Positions 22,333-35,304 of a stretch of 64,000 nucleotides of DNA are shown one piece after another. Every line of letters starts with the position of its first letter. Position 1 is the stretch's first letter. The notes beneath the pieces are model-generated. The model searched no databases. It was not told the DNA's origin and saw nothing but the letters and a program-made list of their open reading frames with translations. Source of the stretch: Fistularia commersonii (Eukaryota > Chordata > Actinopteri > Syngnathiformes > Fistulariidae); NCBI GenBank assembly GCA_037954325.1, contig JBBMNZ010000013.1:5567501-5631500 (forward strand), read 5' to 3'. A program made the position numbers and the translations under genes.

Positions 22333-23535
22333 CTAAACAATCACTGTACCAAAAGAAAGCAGTCAACATCAGTTTTTGATGGAGACAACTAAGAATTTAA
22401 GTTGACAGAAACATCCCGTCATGGTGAGAACCATTTAGAAATCTGACAGTAATGTCTAAATGTAATTGAGAATTAATTTTTCATGGTCTCCAGTGTAGTT
22501 GAAAATCCCGTCTTAATTCCTGTGATGTTTTAATAGCTTTCTAAATGTGAGTAATGCATATACTTCATTTTTAGCTTGTTCAAAATATGCTTCATTCAAT
22601 ATTAGGTGTCCCTGGGGGGGCAATCAAATAATGATTCGATAAATTTTGTATTTGTGACCTTTTTTCCTTGCCCAACTATCTCATCTGTAAAATAGTTTTT
22701 AAACACTCATCAAGTACATTTGAAGGCATGAGGGTTTGATTTGATTACAAATAAAATGATTAAATTAATGGCAAGACCCAATGAAAGCAGGCATCTGTGA
22801 ATATCAAAAAAAAAATATTGTGCTGAATAATTATTATAAGTACCCACAGAAAAAAAATATCAGTCACCCATCAAATTAATTGGTGGATTAATTATGTATT
22901 TCATGTGTGTTTTTAATACTTTATGGTTAATTGTGAATACTGTTGAATGATTAATTTCTTATAACTGCCTTTGGTAAATAGCTACTTTGTTTCTCCGCAA
23001 GCTGGTGTGAACTCCATTCATTCTGCTTCTATTGTGAATTAACATTTGATGGGTAATTATTATTAATCCTGTATTTTATGGTTTTGATCTTATTTTAAGA
23101 GTCACGTATGGTTCTTTTCTATGCAAAGGGAGCAACTAAAGCTGGAATTGTGTGATTTTCTCAACAACACTAGATGGCACTATTGACATGTCCATATCAA
23201 AAGCTCATACTATACTTTAGGTCGCAACTAAAAATAATTGCCTTTTACCTTCCATCACAGATTATCTCTCTCTAACACAATGACACACACACACACACTT
23301 TACATTATCAGGAATGAGATTGTGTGCGGGGAGGTGTTTATGGATGTATGAGTATGCATGTTTATTCAGTCCAGCAACTTTTTCTTAAATGCAAAACTAT
23401 GTTTAAAAGTTTAAAAAGGGAACGTTGACACACAGTTCATGTATTAGGCTTCTACTGACAAAGTTGCATAGAAATGCACAGTCCAATGACAATTTGGTCT
23501 TCATTATTACAATTACTATTTCTTTTATGGTAATG
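21101..23535. other. No gene recognised; GT microsatellite
   Basis: A GT run lies at 22,304-22,332. Otherwise only chance frames are present. The section around 21,900-22,290 is relatively complex and repeat-free and could be conserved noncoding DNA, unproven. Confidence 0.5.
22304..22332. repeat. GT microsatellite
   Basis: An uninterrupted dinucleotide run. Confidence 0.95.
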
Positions 23536-23828
23536 TACAGGACTGTCTTAGAAAATTAGACTATTGTGATAAAGTTCATTATCTTTTGTAATGTAATTAC
23601 AAAAACAAAAATGTCATACATTCTGGATTCATTACAAATCAACTGAAATATTGCAAGCTTTTATTATTTTGATATTGCTGATTATGGCTTACATCTTAAG
23701 AAAACTGAAAAATTCCTACCTCAAAATATTAGAATATCATGAAAAAGTATTTTTTTGTTTTTTTTAATTGCATTACAGAAGATAAATAACTTTATCACAA
23801 TATTCTAATTTTCTGAGACAGTCCTGTA
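23536..23828. mobile_element. Palindromic TA-flanked MITE, copy 3
   Basis: It runs from TACAGGACTGTCTTAGAAAA to TCTGAGACAGTCCTGTA, with the core in the opposite orientation to copies 1 and 2. Both ends are intact. Confidence 0.88.
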
Positions 23829-24777
23829 ACCAAATCAAGCCACTCAGGTGTGAACAAAAAAAAAAAACTGGTGTACCTTTTGCTTAAGATACAGATAATA
23901 TTAGAAAAAAATGAATGGAATACCTTTATTTATTCTTTAATTGTTGTAGCAGGCTGTATAAAATCTTGCTGTGATTGACCCCTGGGCCGGACATTGTACA
24001 ACCCTACCATATAAACTCAAGTAGAAGAACATCTATCCTGGCTCCTATTATCTGTACAGCTTATCCTGCTTATAGATACTGCAGGTTTGGCTGGGAGTGG
24101 GGTGGGGGTTAATGTGTTATTAAGAACCTCATTTATAACCAAATGATACGATCTAAATGAGAGCGGGTAAACAAAGCTGCTCTTTGTAAAATTATATCAA
24201 TTCTGATTAATGTGGCATTGATACTAATTGAAAATGCAAGGGATTGAACTGGGGCCATAAAAATCCCCCAGACTACGTCTCTGGAGAGAATTACTCACAT
24301 ATTTTTGGGAATCTATGCAAACGGAGCCTGTATACCACGCAGTAATCACTTCCCCTGAGCACATATAGCATTTTGGAGTTGCCGGGATACTTGTTTGATG
24401 ATTTTTAAAATCGGTTTAATAAGCAACCCTTTATTGTGCTAAGCTACCGAGCGGTATCCCAATACCCACTGTCCATACATAGGCGAGAAGTTAATCCATC
24501 ATCTTGATGGCCCTCATATCGTAATGGATCTGAAAATTACTATTCAATTACTTGCTGTCATGTAGTGAAGATCCATCCAACACACACACAGACACAGACA
24601 CACAAATTCTTTTTCTACACATTGTTTTGTCCACTTACAAAAACAAGTCAACTCACAGGATATTGAAGGTGTCATTATAAGATTATTGTGACCTCAAGGT
24701 AAGGCATTTTCCCACGAAAGCACATTATAAGAGCTGTAAAATATGACACGATATTCTAAAATTATGCCCTTCTATTC
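23829..24777. other. No gene recognised
   Basis: The block at about 24,180-24,540 is complex, without repeats, and contains several runs typical of conserved noncoding DNA (AATTA-rich with preserved GC patches). This is only an impression. A small CTTATCCTGC remnant at 24,060 may be a scrap of the teleost repeat. Confidence 0.4.
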
Positions 24778-25067
24778 TACAGGACTGTCTCAGAAAATCA
24801 GAATATTGTGATAAAGTTCTTTATCTTCTGTAATGCAATTACAAAAACAAAAATGTAATATTTCTGGATTCATTGCAAATCTACTGAAATATTGCAAACC
24901 TTTTATTGTTTTAATATTGCTGATTATGGCTTACATCTTAAGAAAACTCAAAAATCCTATCTCAAAATAATAGAATATCGTAACAAAGTAATTTTTGTTT
25001 TTTTAATTGCATTACAGAAGATAAAGAACTTCATCACAATATTCTAGTTTTCTGAGACAGTCCTGTA
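24778..25067. mobile_element. Palindromic TA-flanked MITE, copy 4
   Basis: It runs from TACAGGACTGTCTCAGAAAA to TCTGAGACAGTCCTGTA, in the same orientation as copy 3 and only 949 bases from it. Both ends are intact. Confidence 0.88.
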
Positions 25068-28000
25068 TATTTTTTTTTTTTTCTCTTCGCTGAAGGAATA
25101 CAACCTTGTAAAATCTCATACAAAAAGGCTCATTATGTGCCTGAGAAGTGTTAAGATTTTTTTTTGTTTCATTTGTGTATGTATTAAGCCATAAAACAAA
25201 GCAGATCACAAAAAAAACAAATCATAACATGATGAAATTTACCTTTTGTCCTCATACTAGGTTGCACATCAACCCAGTTGTCAAAGTAAACGTAGACATA
25301 TTGTTGATATTTCCTAAAAACAGCAAATTTATCTAAATAAGATTTGTATTTTTGTATTGATCACCTCAAGAGTAGATATATTGGAACAATTTCAGGACTG
25401 CATATTATGAATAGTTTGAGTGTCAGAGATTAAAAACTTTAAATTATTTTTTTTGTGTGTGTGTCAGAATCTGCCCCATTGTAATGCTATAAAATAAACT
25501 TATCTTAACAGTGCTACCATTATCAAGATGAGAGTGATTTCACACTATCGTATGATATATATATATATATTTGTCAGTAATTTTTTTTTCACGGAATTGC
25601 AAGTGATATTTTCGATCCAGGTATCAAAAGTTGTTCAGTTAAATATCCACTGTGTAATATACATTTTAAACTTCACAATTGACATCTAGCATAAATTTTT
25701 TCACAAGATTTCAAACCGCTGATTCTTCATGAAGTTTCTTAAATCTATGTGTTTTACCCCCTCTTGGCTTTTTCCTCCGACACTTCGGTCACAATGGAAG
25801 CTGTCGCTCTAAACAAACACTCTCCAGTGTTTATCCACACTAATTAGTGCACTCCACTGTCAAGAGAGAGCCTGGCCAAATGTGCATGTGTGTGTGCATG
25901 TGAGTGTATGTGTGAGTGTGTGTGTCAGTGTTTTGACGTGTTCTTTGGTAAGTGAGTCCACGACGATTCAATTACAGCTAACTTAACCATTTAACCACTA
26001 TTCTACTGATTTTCAATTTTGGAAAATGAACAATGTTTGGTTATAAAGTTGAACTTTTTGTAAATATTGTTTAGACTGGTTTATAAAATAATCCATGGGA
26101 TTGAAAGTTGTTCGCCTTCTTGCATGGAGTATAAGTTTGCAATTCTTTTTCCTGCAAACACAAAATCTAGTACTCAAAAACAGAATTCAGGCATCGATTA
26201 CATGATATTTTTGATTTATTTGTTTTTCTCAACAACAGTCAGAGTCTGTTTGATGATATTTGTGATCTTAAAAGTCATATAGTAAAGCAAACAACATGGC
26301 GGTTTTACTGTATTAACCTTCTCCAGGCAGATGTTGCAGATTTGCGACAGCCAAATATCAGATTTTTCCTGCAACTACAACTTAATTTGAGCCTGAGAGG
26401 GTTAATTCATGGCTATTACATCATAGCAATACATAAGATTATATCATAACATTTTTGACATGCAGTAGTTTTTCATGTGTTTTTAAGGGTAAAACAGTGT
26501 AGCCTTTTGTATCAGTTTTATTTCTAAAAACACTGAATTTTTGTGAAAATGACTGTGATTGCTCCAAAAGTTTTCAAGCTATCATTATTGCTAATGCCTC
26601 GGTTGTACCAGAGCTGGAGAGTATTTCTTGGCTGGATGACGAACAAAGAATGTCACCGGTTGCTCTTATCAACAAAAAAAATTCTTGTGACTTTGAGGCT
26701 TTGGCTTCAGCGGGTAAACAGAAGTCAAAGGTTTTGATGGTTCGCTGATTACCTGCCAAGTAGTTTTTGAAAGTGCCTGTCCCTCTCAGATTATACAAGG
26801 TCTTTCCAGATGGTTGTGTTTAACAAACCATCAGGCTTGTCTGCTTAAACAAGGTTAGGGGGAACACACACCAAAATTTCCACCACCCACCCACACACAC
26901 ACATTTCAATGCACCAGCCAGTCCCGATGGGACACAACATGGGGGTAGAAACAAAGAGGCGTGCTTAGAACTGACCACTGCTGCTCCAAAGCATGTCAAA
27001 ATAACTTTTCATCAAATTTTGACTGATACAACCTTGTCTTTATTCTTGTTAGGACAGTTTGAGACACTACTTCTCTCTGTATTGTTGTGGTTAAATATTC
27101 ATGTCATATTCAAATATTCAAGTGTGTTAGGGTCTATTAGTGTGGCAAACATGGATTCTTCTGTTGTGTTTAACACCCAGAATCCCTGGTTCAATGAAAA
27201 ATGTTGAATCGAGGGAATTTAGTCATATTTTGCGATGTAATATTTTGCAATTGTAATTGTAAAATACTATAGTTAATAAGTGAATGAAGATTGCAAGTTA
27301 CGATCATACTGTCTTTTTCTTAGATTGTGGACATTTTACAAGTTGCCTGTAAAATTCAACGGAGCAATAGAACTAGAACTTAAATCGATTATGAACTCAT
27401 CACAGATCTTGATGCGTGTCAAATGTACATTTTATCATTTTTCAAATTCTGCAACAACAAATATGTCTGTTTGGTAGCAAAACAATGTATTATCTCAATT
27501 TACAAATCAAAACATCAATATTTCAATAGTATTAATTTGAACTACAGGTAAACTTTTTCTAAAAAAAAAGTAGAAGACGGTCAAATTTAGTTACTTTATT
27601 TATTTTTTTATTTTTTTTACATATAATAACAACAAATTAAGCAATTAAAATGTTTGTTCTGGTTTGTGAAGATTTTGTTAATGAAATTGAATCCTTCCTT
27701 CCCTCATTAGTTAGTACAATGCACTCTATCAACACTACAAATAACAGATTTGTCTCACAAAGATAGATATTTTGCCATGTGGGACTTTTCGAAACATCTA
27801 TGAATACATAAACTGTATGTGCTGTGGTCCAGTAACCACTCCTGGATTCTGTGTCGTAACTTGACTGCAGTTATTTCATCATACTTGCACTTTAAACTCA
27901 ACGTCTTGAAAACACTTACTGGAGAAGAAGTGTAGAGGGGAATGGTACAGACTTTACCATTCCATTGTGGATGCTGAGCCAGTCTATTTGCAACACCTGC

Positions 28001-29926
28001 CTACAGAGAAATGCTTCAACATTTCCATCCACATACATATGTTAAAAAAAAAAAAAAAACTTTCAAGTCTGCTTGGACTGTTTCCATTTGAAAATGGATA
28101 AAATCTTTAGAAATGTCAATTTGTTTGTCAGAATTCAATTAGTAAAAAAATAAAATATTTTTGGTTGACTGTTTTTTCTACATTCCTGTGGATTTTTTTT
28201 TTTTTTTGAATGTCTTCTTTGTTTCATGTGTCCTGACAAATTCAAAAGGTCTTTTGTTTAGAATTACCAGATCTTCTGATGGGGAGTTTAGCTTCTCGCC
28301 ACATGCTGCAGTGAAGGACAGTCCATTTATTCATGTGCATTCCTCGGGCCCAGAGCACCACCAACTCAGCCTTGCTATTCTCAAACAACATGAACAAAGG
28401 GCATATTCTGTCACACGAGAGTGAGGAAGAGGGTAAAAATGCATGTGGGTGTGCATGTCTATTAGGAGGCACATTCAATGTGAAGGGTAGCAAATGTCTT
28501 TATTTTACTCCGGCGCGTCATCTTTGTCCGTGTATCTTTGCCATGAACTTGAACATGCCCTTGTATGTTTGTATGCATTTGTCATGAGAAAATGTGACAT
28601 TCTCTTTGACTCTAGGAGAAAAGAAAAAAAAAAAAACAGAAGATACTATGCCACTGTTCTCAGCCAAACTTTGTTCTCCACAAAGGCCGTTTCATGCCCG
28701 AACCTTTAGAACTTACAGATCAAATACACGAGCGGGTGGGTAACGGGTTTCACTGTGACGGATATGTTCTTTGTCCTAGCTTTTACTCATGGGAACCAAG
28801 TACTGTCATGGTATGTATATCTCATGTTTCTGGTTTCAGCAATTTCATCCTGTTCATTTCCAAGTGATCCACACGTGCAAAGTCATTATTACTGGTAGCT
28901 TTTGGTGGCTGCAAGGCTGCAAGGGGCTAATTTGATGTGCGCTTCCGTCCTGAAAGTTAAACGGAAACTTTACTTAACACCCTCGCTGCTCAGTTAGCAC
29001 ATTAACATTTTCTCAAAAACTTGCAAGTGGTAAAAAAAAAAAAAAAAAAAACCTCCTATAAAGAATAACTCGATGATATCTACATGAAGAAAATATCAGT
29101 CATACCCCCCTTGGTTACTGTTGCTATGCCTGTCAAGCCGTCACACTTTGCTTATCAGCTGTAGAATATTCTTGCAGTGTATTGGTGTCACTTCACTTTC
29201 AGGGAGAAATACACACAAAGGCTACAACAACATCTGTCAAAGCATATCTTTCTGTAAATTTATTTGTTCTTTTCCCAGATTTCTCAGTGAGCGATGAAAA
29301 ATATTAAAACCAAGGAAAAGTTCCAAAAAATCTTTGGTGGTGCTTCGGCATCTCACATCTTGGCGATTCACAGGGAGGTCAGACCTTAACATAAACAACG
29401 TTGTAGTGTAAATCAGCTGCTGTTTTAAACTAACACTTAATAATGGCTGCTAATAGTAGCTTTTGCGGTCTATTATTATTCATATTGAAACAAATCTAAT
29501 TGTTTGTTTGTGTCAGGGACGTTTTAGACGGTATCTTTTACACCTCAGACGACAGCTTATTTAGAAAAAGAGTTTGTTCTTTGCTCATTCTGTTTACTTG
29601 CCAAGAAAACGTGTTTGCGCGCCAACATCGCTTCATCCCCCTCCCTGCAAAAAAAGTAAACAAAGACATTTTGTGCCCCTAGCACGATGCAGAAGAGAGC
29701 TGAGGACACATTAGATTCCAATTATTTCATTTCTTTCATCTTAAATTTATGCTGGGTCTTACAAGGGCTACAGTCAGTAGCACCCTTAGTGAGCCATAGT
29801 TCTCGTTGACACCATATTTCCTCTGTCTTCTGTTCACAAACACTTCAGATTCTTCTATTTATGTTTAAGAAGCTATTGCTGCACATCGGCTGGGTGTATT
29901 AATAGTTGTGTGTGTGAATGTATTTA
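25068..29926. other. No gene recognised
   Basis: This is AT-rich DNA with poly-A/T runs (25,069; 28,045; 28,196; 29,034), a short AT run (25,553-25,571) and a GT-rich patch (25,880-25,925). No convincing exon, RNA gene or repeat-family member was seen. Confidence 0.5.
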
Positions 29927-30137
<211 letters not shown>

Positions 30138-30369
30138 CCAATGAAATTCAAACTAACAAAATAGTTTTTCTCACTCTTCTAATATACAGTTACTATATAC
30201 TAAATATAATTTTCTTTTCTTCTTCTCCTTTCTGCTTTTCCCCTCAGGGGCTGCCACAATGAATCAACCTTCTCCATCTAACCTTATTCTCTGTATCCTC
30301 CTCTCTCACACCAACTACCTTCATATCGTCTCTCACTACGTCCATAACCTCCTGCCTGGCAGCTCTCAA

Positions 30370-31020
30370 AGCAAATACTGCATCTGTAGTACTCTTTCTA
30401 GGCATGAAGCCATGCTGCTGTTCACAAATTTTGACTTCTGCTCTCAGTCTAGTTTCCACTACTCTTTCCCATAACTTCATTGTATGGCACATCATCTTCA
30501 TTCCTTTCTAGTTGCTGCAATCCTGCACATCCCCCTTATTCTTAAAAATTGGCACCATCACACTTCGTCTCCATTCCTCAGGCATCTTGTCACTCTCTAA
30601 GATCCTGTTGAATACTCTTTTCAGAAAGTCTATGGCTGCCTTTCCTGAACACTTCCACACTTCCACAGATATACCATCAGGACCAACGGGCTTTCCACTC
30701 TTCATCCTCTTTAATGCCTTCCTCACTTCATGTTTACTAATCTCCGCTATTTTGTGGTCTACAATGGTCACCTTTTCTACCCTTGCCCTGTCTTTCATTG
30801 TCCTCATTCATCAGCTCTTCAAAGTACTATTTTCATCTTTCCATCACTCTTCTAGCATCTGTCAATACATTTCCCTCTCTATCCGTAGTCACCCCGACCT
30901 GTTGTAGATCCTTTCCATCTATATCTCTGTTTGGCCACCCCGTAGAGACCATTCTCTCCCTCCATACTGTCCAAACGAGCATACAAGTCAACAAATGCCC
31001 TTTGTTTTGCCTTTGCAACC
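30370..31020 (-). pseudogene. Reverse transcriptase N-terminal part of the RTE-like LINE, broken
   Basis: The frame at 30,807-30,508 reads VRKALKRMKSGKPVGPDGIS, VEVWKCSGKAAIDFLKRVFN and MPEEWRRSVMVPIFKNKGDV, the standard start of a LINE reverse transcriptase (K.GK..GPDGI...; P..W....V.PI.K.KGD). The next frame continues MCHTMKLWERVVETRLR and EQQHGFMPRKSTTDAVFALR (conserved RT block). It then joins at about 30,361-30,366 to the 3'-terminal protein RQEVMDVVRDDMKVVGV. The frame upstream (31,018-30,833) carries linker sequence. The palm motif with the YADD box is deleted. Confidence 0.87.
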
Positions 31021-31496
31021 TCTATCTTTACCTTTTATCTGTCTGTTCTCTTCAGTCCCCTCAGTGTCCCACTTCTTCTTCGCTTACGACTTTCTCTGTA
31101 AATACTCCTGCATTTCCTCATTCCACCCCCAAGTCTCCTTATCTACTTTCCCGCTAGATGATACACCAAGTAGTCTCCTACCTGTCTCCCTGATAGCGTT
31201 AGCTGCAGTTCTCCAGTCATCTGGAAACTCTTCCTGACCACCCAGAGCCTTTATTACCCTTCCTTGAAAACCATATATCACTCCTCCCTTTTCAGCTTCC
31301 ACCACTTTGTCCTCTGCTCTGCCTTTGTCCCCTTGATCTTCCTTTTTACCAGAGTCATCCTACAAACCACCATCCTATGCTGTCTGCCTTCACTCTCACC
31401 TACTCTACTTTTCAGTCACCGACCTCTTTCAGGTTACCTTGTCTATATACGATGTAGTCGACCTGCATGCTTGTATCTCCACTCTTATAAGTTACG

Positions 31497-32108
31497 CTAT
31501 GTTCTTGTCTTTTCTATAGCCATTTTCATCCTTTTTGCAAAATCTACCACCATCTGCTCCTCTGCGTTCCCATCCTGTATACCAAATCTGCCTATCACTT
31601 CTTCATCCCCTCTATTGCCTTCACCAACATGTCCATTGAAGTCTGCACCAATTACCACTCTCTCATCTCTGGGAATATTCTGCATCACTTCATCTAACTC
31701 ATTCCAGAATTTCTCCTTCTCCTCTAACTCACATCCCACCTGCAGAGCATAGCCACTAACAACATTGAGCATCACACCCTCAGTTTGCAGTTTTAGACTC
31801 ATAAGTCTATCTAACATTCTTTTCACCTCTAGAACATTCCTAACAAACTCCCAACTCCGACTCAATTTCTCTTCCTGTCAGTACCATGATAGTACAACTT
31901 AAAAGCCTGCTCCTAGGTGTCTAACCTTACATCCTTTCCACTTGGTCTCCTGGACACAGTATATCCACCTTCCTTCTCTGCATGGATAAACTCTACCTTT
32001 TCTTGTCATAGTCCTGATATTCAAAGTCCTGATATTCAAAGTCCCAGACTCTTGCCTTTCCCCTTCTCTCTCTGCTTCCGAACACATCTTCCTCCTGTCC
32101 TTCTTCAA
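31497..32108 (-). pseudogene. Endonuclease domain of the RTE-like LINE, broken
   Basis: Two frames hold recognisable parts of an apurinic-type LINE endonuclease. The upstream frame (32,108-31,899) has LNIRTMTRKGR and VQETKWKGCKVRHLGAGF, corresponding to the N-terminal NVRT...QET.W..... motif. The downstream frame (31,865-31,497) has VSGYALQVGCELEEKEKFWN and RVVIGADFNGHVGEGNRG, with the GDFN-type catalytic motif present as GADFNGHVG. A frame change and missing sequence lie between them, so no intact enzyme is possible. Confidence 0.85.
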
Positions 32109-32310
32109 TCCACAGTGGCCAAATTTCCAGTAGTGCCCTGCAGGTCATCAGTACCAATGGTGGTTGTTGTTAACCCGAGACTCGACCGATCTGGTATGAG
32201 ATTATTAGGTTTGAATCGCACGTTTGGTTTGTGCAAAAGTTTTACACCAGATGCCCTTCCTGACACGACCCTCTACATTTATCCTTGCTTGGAACTGGCT
32301 CAGGTAGACA

Positions 32311-33397
32311 CTGACCTTTGCCACCCTGAAGCTGCATTCCGAAATATAATTTTCTGTTTGTGGGAAATTCTACAGAGTAAACTCTTCAGACTACAAGAGT
32401 AAACAATGAGTTTGCAGATATTTTTCCCATATGAAAATATTTGGAAAAAAACAAATAATAATAATGCTAATAATATAAATGCAAGATCTGAGCTTTGTAA
32501 AAAAAAAAACATCCATTATGTCTTGGGGGAAGTTCACTCTGGTGTGAACAAAAGTGTAAGAATCAGATAAATACAGAGGGTGAGTAGGTCAATGATGAAG
32601 GATTGACCAGGCACGATTATGACAGTGTAATACTTTTATATCCTTTACACATATTTGGATCTATAATATAAAACAAAGTATTTTGACTGAAATCGTACAA
32701 CAACCAGGATCTCTTTGTTTATTGCCAAAAACATAGCCTTTATAGAATCTAGCCATTTTTCTCCTCTCTCTGAAGGTCCAGACTGCATGATGTCCCTCCC
32801 TCCTATTCAACTCAGAGTTCCAAGCATTGACAAGTTGTGTACCCATCAATAAAAGGAGGAAAATTACGGTAATGAGCCTGGGAAGATAGTGGAAAAAACC
32901 CCACCCAACCACAAAACACACCATTTGTTATTCTGTTCTTGTTGGGGTGGAGACTGTTATACCCTCTCTCTTCCTTTTTTTAACATGCTTTTTGTTTGTC
33001 ACCGCGCTCAGAACATTAAAATATGTGCCACTTGCGACTTTCCCCCCCCCACACACACTTGATATTTTGCTTGAGGCTGGGTTAAGTTGTTAGAATAGCT
33101 GTCATATTTCTTGAGGCAGAGCAATGGCAGCTGAAAGTTGGGGGATTTTTCAAGGACACGCATTCATATTCATGTGTGTGGTGATCAAATGTAAACGATT
33201 ACCCATAGGATTATGGCAGCAGAAACAGTTTTTCTCTCACTCCATGATTTTAGGACACATTTTTAGAACACTCTTTCCCTGGTTGTGCAAAACCCAAGCC
33301 TGACATCAAAGCTAGAGCGGCAGTGTGTTTTTTGGCACAGTAATGCAATAAGAGCTGATATGATTATGTAGAAAATAGCTCATCTTCTCTGCCTCAG
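32311..33397. other. No gene recognised
   Basis: Only chance frames are seen. The sequence is partly A/T-rich with a C8 patch at 33,042. Confidence 0.5.
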
Positions 33398-33514
33398 AAA
33401 ACTGCCCAGTACTTACTCACACCTTTGCAGTTTGATTTTGTTTTTTGTTTTTTGTTTTTTTTTTGTATTTCCAAACAGCACTTTAAGTTGTGCAATATTG
33501 AGCATCAGACTTCA
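33398..33514. repeat. Segment also present at 48,788-48,903
   Basis: From AAAACTGCCCAGTACTTAC through CCTTTGCAGTTTGATTTTG, a poly-T run, TATTTCCAAACAGCACTTT and GTGCAATATTGAGCATCAG, the sequence is nearly identical to that at 48.8 kb. In both places it directly abuts an AAGAAT array and a LINE tail. Confidence 0.85.
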
Positions 33515-33665
33515 TGGTATAAGAATAAGAATAAGAATATGAATGAAAATAAGAATAAGGACAACTTTATTTATTCTGAAGGAAATTGTTGTGCCAGAGT
33601 TACAAATAAAACATAACAATAATAAATAATAGTAGAAAATTGTATAAACAGAAAAAAAAAATTAT
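33515..33665 (-). mobile_element. Rex1/CR1-like LINE 3' tail
   Basis: An AAGAAT array is followed by ACAACTTTATTTATTCTGA and AGGAAATTGTTGTGCCAGAG. This is the reverse complement of the tail at 1.7 kb, so the element lies on the minus strand with the microsatellite as its 3' end. It is short and non-coding. Confidence 0.7.
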
Positions 33666-35047
33666 ATATATATTTTCCTATAACTTCACTTTATGTGATC
33701 AATGCGTTGGAGGAAATTAAAAAAAGAATAAGGTGTAATTTGTTCCTGTAGTACTTGATGTAGTACAAAAACATGAAATGATTTCAAAATGAAATTTTGT
33801 TGCAGTTTTCATTTTTTTCCTTGTCTTTTACGCTTTCTACCCCCCTACAAATCTGCAAACAGATGAGTTGCTGGATGTCTACTTCCTGCCTCTACTTCCT
33901 CTTGTTTTTGTTTTTACTTTCTTATATTGCCAGTGCCTGTCCTTAGGATGGTATTATACAAACCAAAAGTTTTTTTTAGTTTATTTGCTTGTTTTTTCCT
34001 ACATGTTGGCATCAAAAAGGGAGAAGGCATCTGTTGTTGAAATTCTTCAAACTTTTTTATTGGTGAAACTGGGGGGTTTGGTGATAGTAGCTGTTAATAG
34101 CCGTGGAACTACATTGGATTTCACATTTAATGGAAGGATTCAGATTATTCATTAATTGCTGATAATCAAATAAAGTGAGTCTGTCTTTATTGTTCTTTTT
34201 TGTGAATGCTATACTGTGCTCCAAAAACAAATTCATGGCAGACTATCTGATCAAAGAAAAGGACAGATCCTAAAACAACATCAGGCTACATATAAAATAT
34301 TTAGATGGTGCAGAGGAAGACAGTAGAGGGAGAACAGAGCAAATCGGGAGCAGCAGGAAGCGCTGCAGGAGGAACAAAGGAAGATGACTGAGATGACTTC
34401 AACTTAGCAGCCTCCTTCTCCTGGCTGTATATTTGATGTTGTATAAACTACTTCAATAATTTTCCTTTTTTTGTGTTTCCCTTCAGTCTTCCCATCTCAG
34501 TTCTCTCATTCTTTATCCAACCCGTCTGTCTTCTTAATGTAAATTCCAAGATTTGACATAAAGGCTCACAAATCCAAGAATTTAAACCCTCATTTTTCTT
34601 TCTTTATTTTTCATCTTTATTTGTACATTTCTTAATTCTGTGATTCTATCGATCATAGAATTATCTCCTTAAAACTTTTTAAGTTGTAAACTTGCCCTTG
34701 ATTCATTTGAAGGGAAAGTGTACGTGTGTGAGTAAATGCTTGCATGCATGCGTGCAGAAGTGCTTGTGTGTGTTGGTTTTGAATTTGAATGAAAATTGTG
34801 AAATATAAAGGTGCAAAAATATGCAATCCGCAATCAAATCCACTCGGATCCATTTAGCCACGTGCTCAATGAGAACTCTGAAGATTTGCTGTGATTGAAG
34901 ATTTGCTGTCAATTCTTGCTCAGAGACTTTTTAGCAACAGAATCCCATGTCATTTGGGTGCTGAATAAGAACCTCCATGGGTTGGACGATAAAGAGGTGT
35001 ACTTGATCCCCAACAATGTTTTGCTACGCTAAGTAACATCCACATGA
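33666..35047. other. No gene recognised
   Basis: This is AT-rich DNA. The frame at 33,868-34,155 (95 codons, hydrophobic start) has no recognisable family, no splice context and no CpG-rich upstream region, so it is probably chance. Confidence 0.5.
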
Positions 35048-35304
35048 ATTACATTACATTACATTACAGTCATTTGGCAGACGTTTTTGTTCAAGACGAC
35101 TTACAAAAAGTGCAATTCAGTCACAGTCGATCCGAAGTACCAGCAGTCGGATGTCAGAAGTGACCACTCGACTAAGTAGCAATCTCAGAACCATATACAC
35201 ACATACATTCATTTCATCATTATTTTATTTATTTTTTTCAGAGAGGTTGGGGGCTAAGTGCGATTAGTAGGGAAAAGCGTCTGCCAAATAACTGTAACAT
35301 GAAT
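35048..35304 (-). mobile_element. L2-like LINE 3' end with an inverted tip
   Basis: ATTACATT units then CATTTGGCAGACGTTTTTGT and GACGACTTACAAAAAGTGCA are the reverse complement of the L2 tail at 20.9 kb. Homology continues through the 3' UTR to about 35,272. It is followed at 35,273-35,304 by AAAAGCGTCTGCCAAATAAC, the tail in the opposite orientation. The copy carries the uninterrupted TA (35,196-35,197) that is the insertion site of the pogo-like element in the 20-kb copy. Confidence 0.82.

Larger units (their letters stand above)
30225..32310 (-). mobile_element. RTE-like LINE with intact order but internal deletion
   Basis: On the minus strand the element begins near 32,310 with a 5' leader (read on the + strand as ACTCGACCGATCTGGTATGA and GATGCCCTTCCTGACACGAC). 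It passes through an endonuclease region (32,108-31,497), a linker and the N-terminal half of the reverse transcriptase (30,807-30,370). It then jumps directly to the last part of the polyprotein and ends near 30,225 with a purine-rich tail. Roughly 1.1 kb of reverse transcriptase, including the catalytic aspartates, is missing relative to the usual layout. Unlike most copies it is not 5'-truncated. Frameshifts are frequent. Confidence 0.87.

Noticed and set aside
30259..31752. Long + strand frames (71 to 162 codons) over 30.2-31.8 kb
   Set aside because: They are antisense shadows of the minus-strand RTE-like LINE.
33868..34155. 95-codon hydrophobic frame as a small membrane protein gene
   Set aside because: There is no recognisable family, no CpG-rich promoter, no splice context and an AT-rich composition like its flanks. 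No sign distinguishes it from chance.
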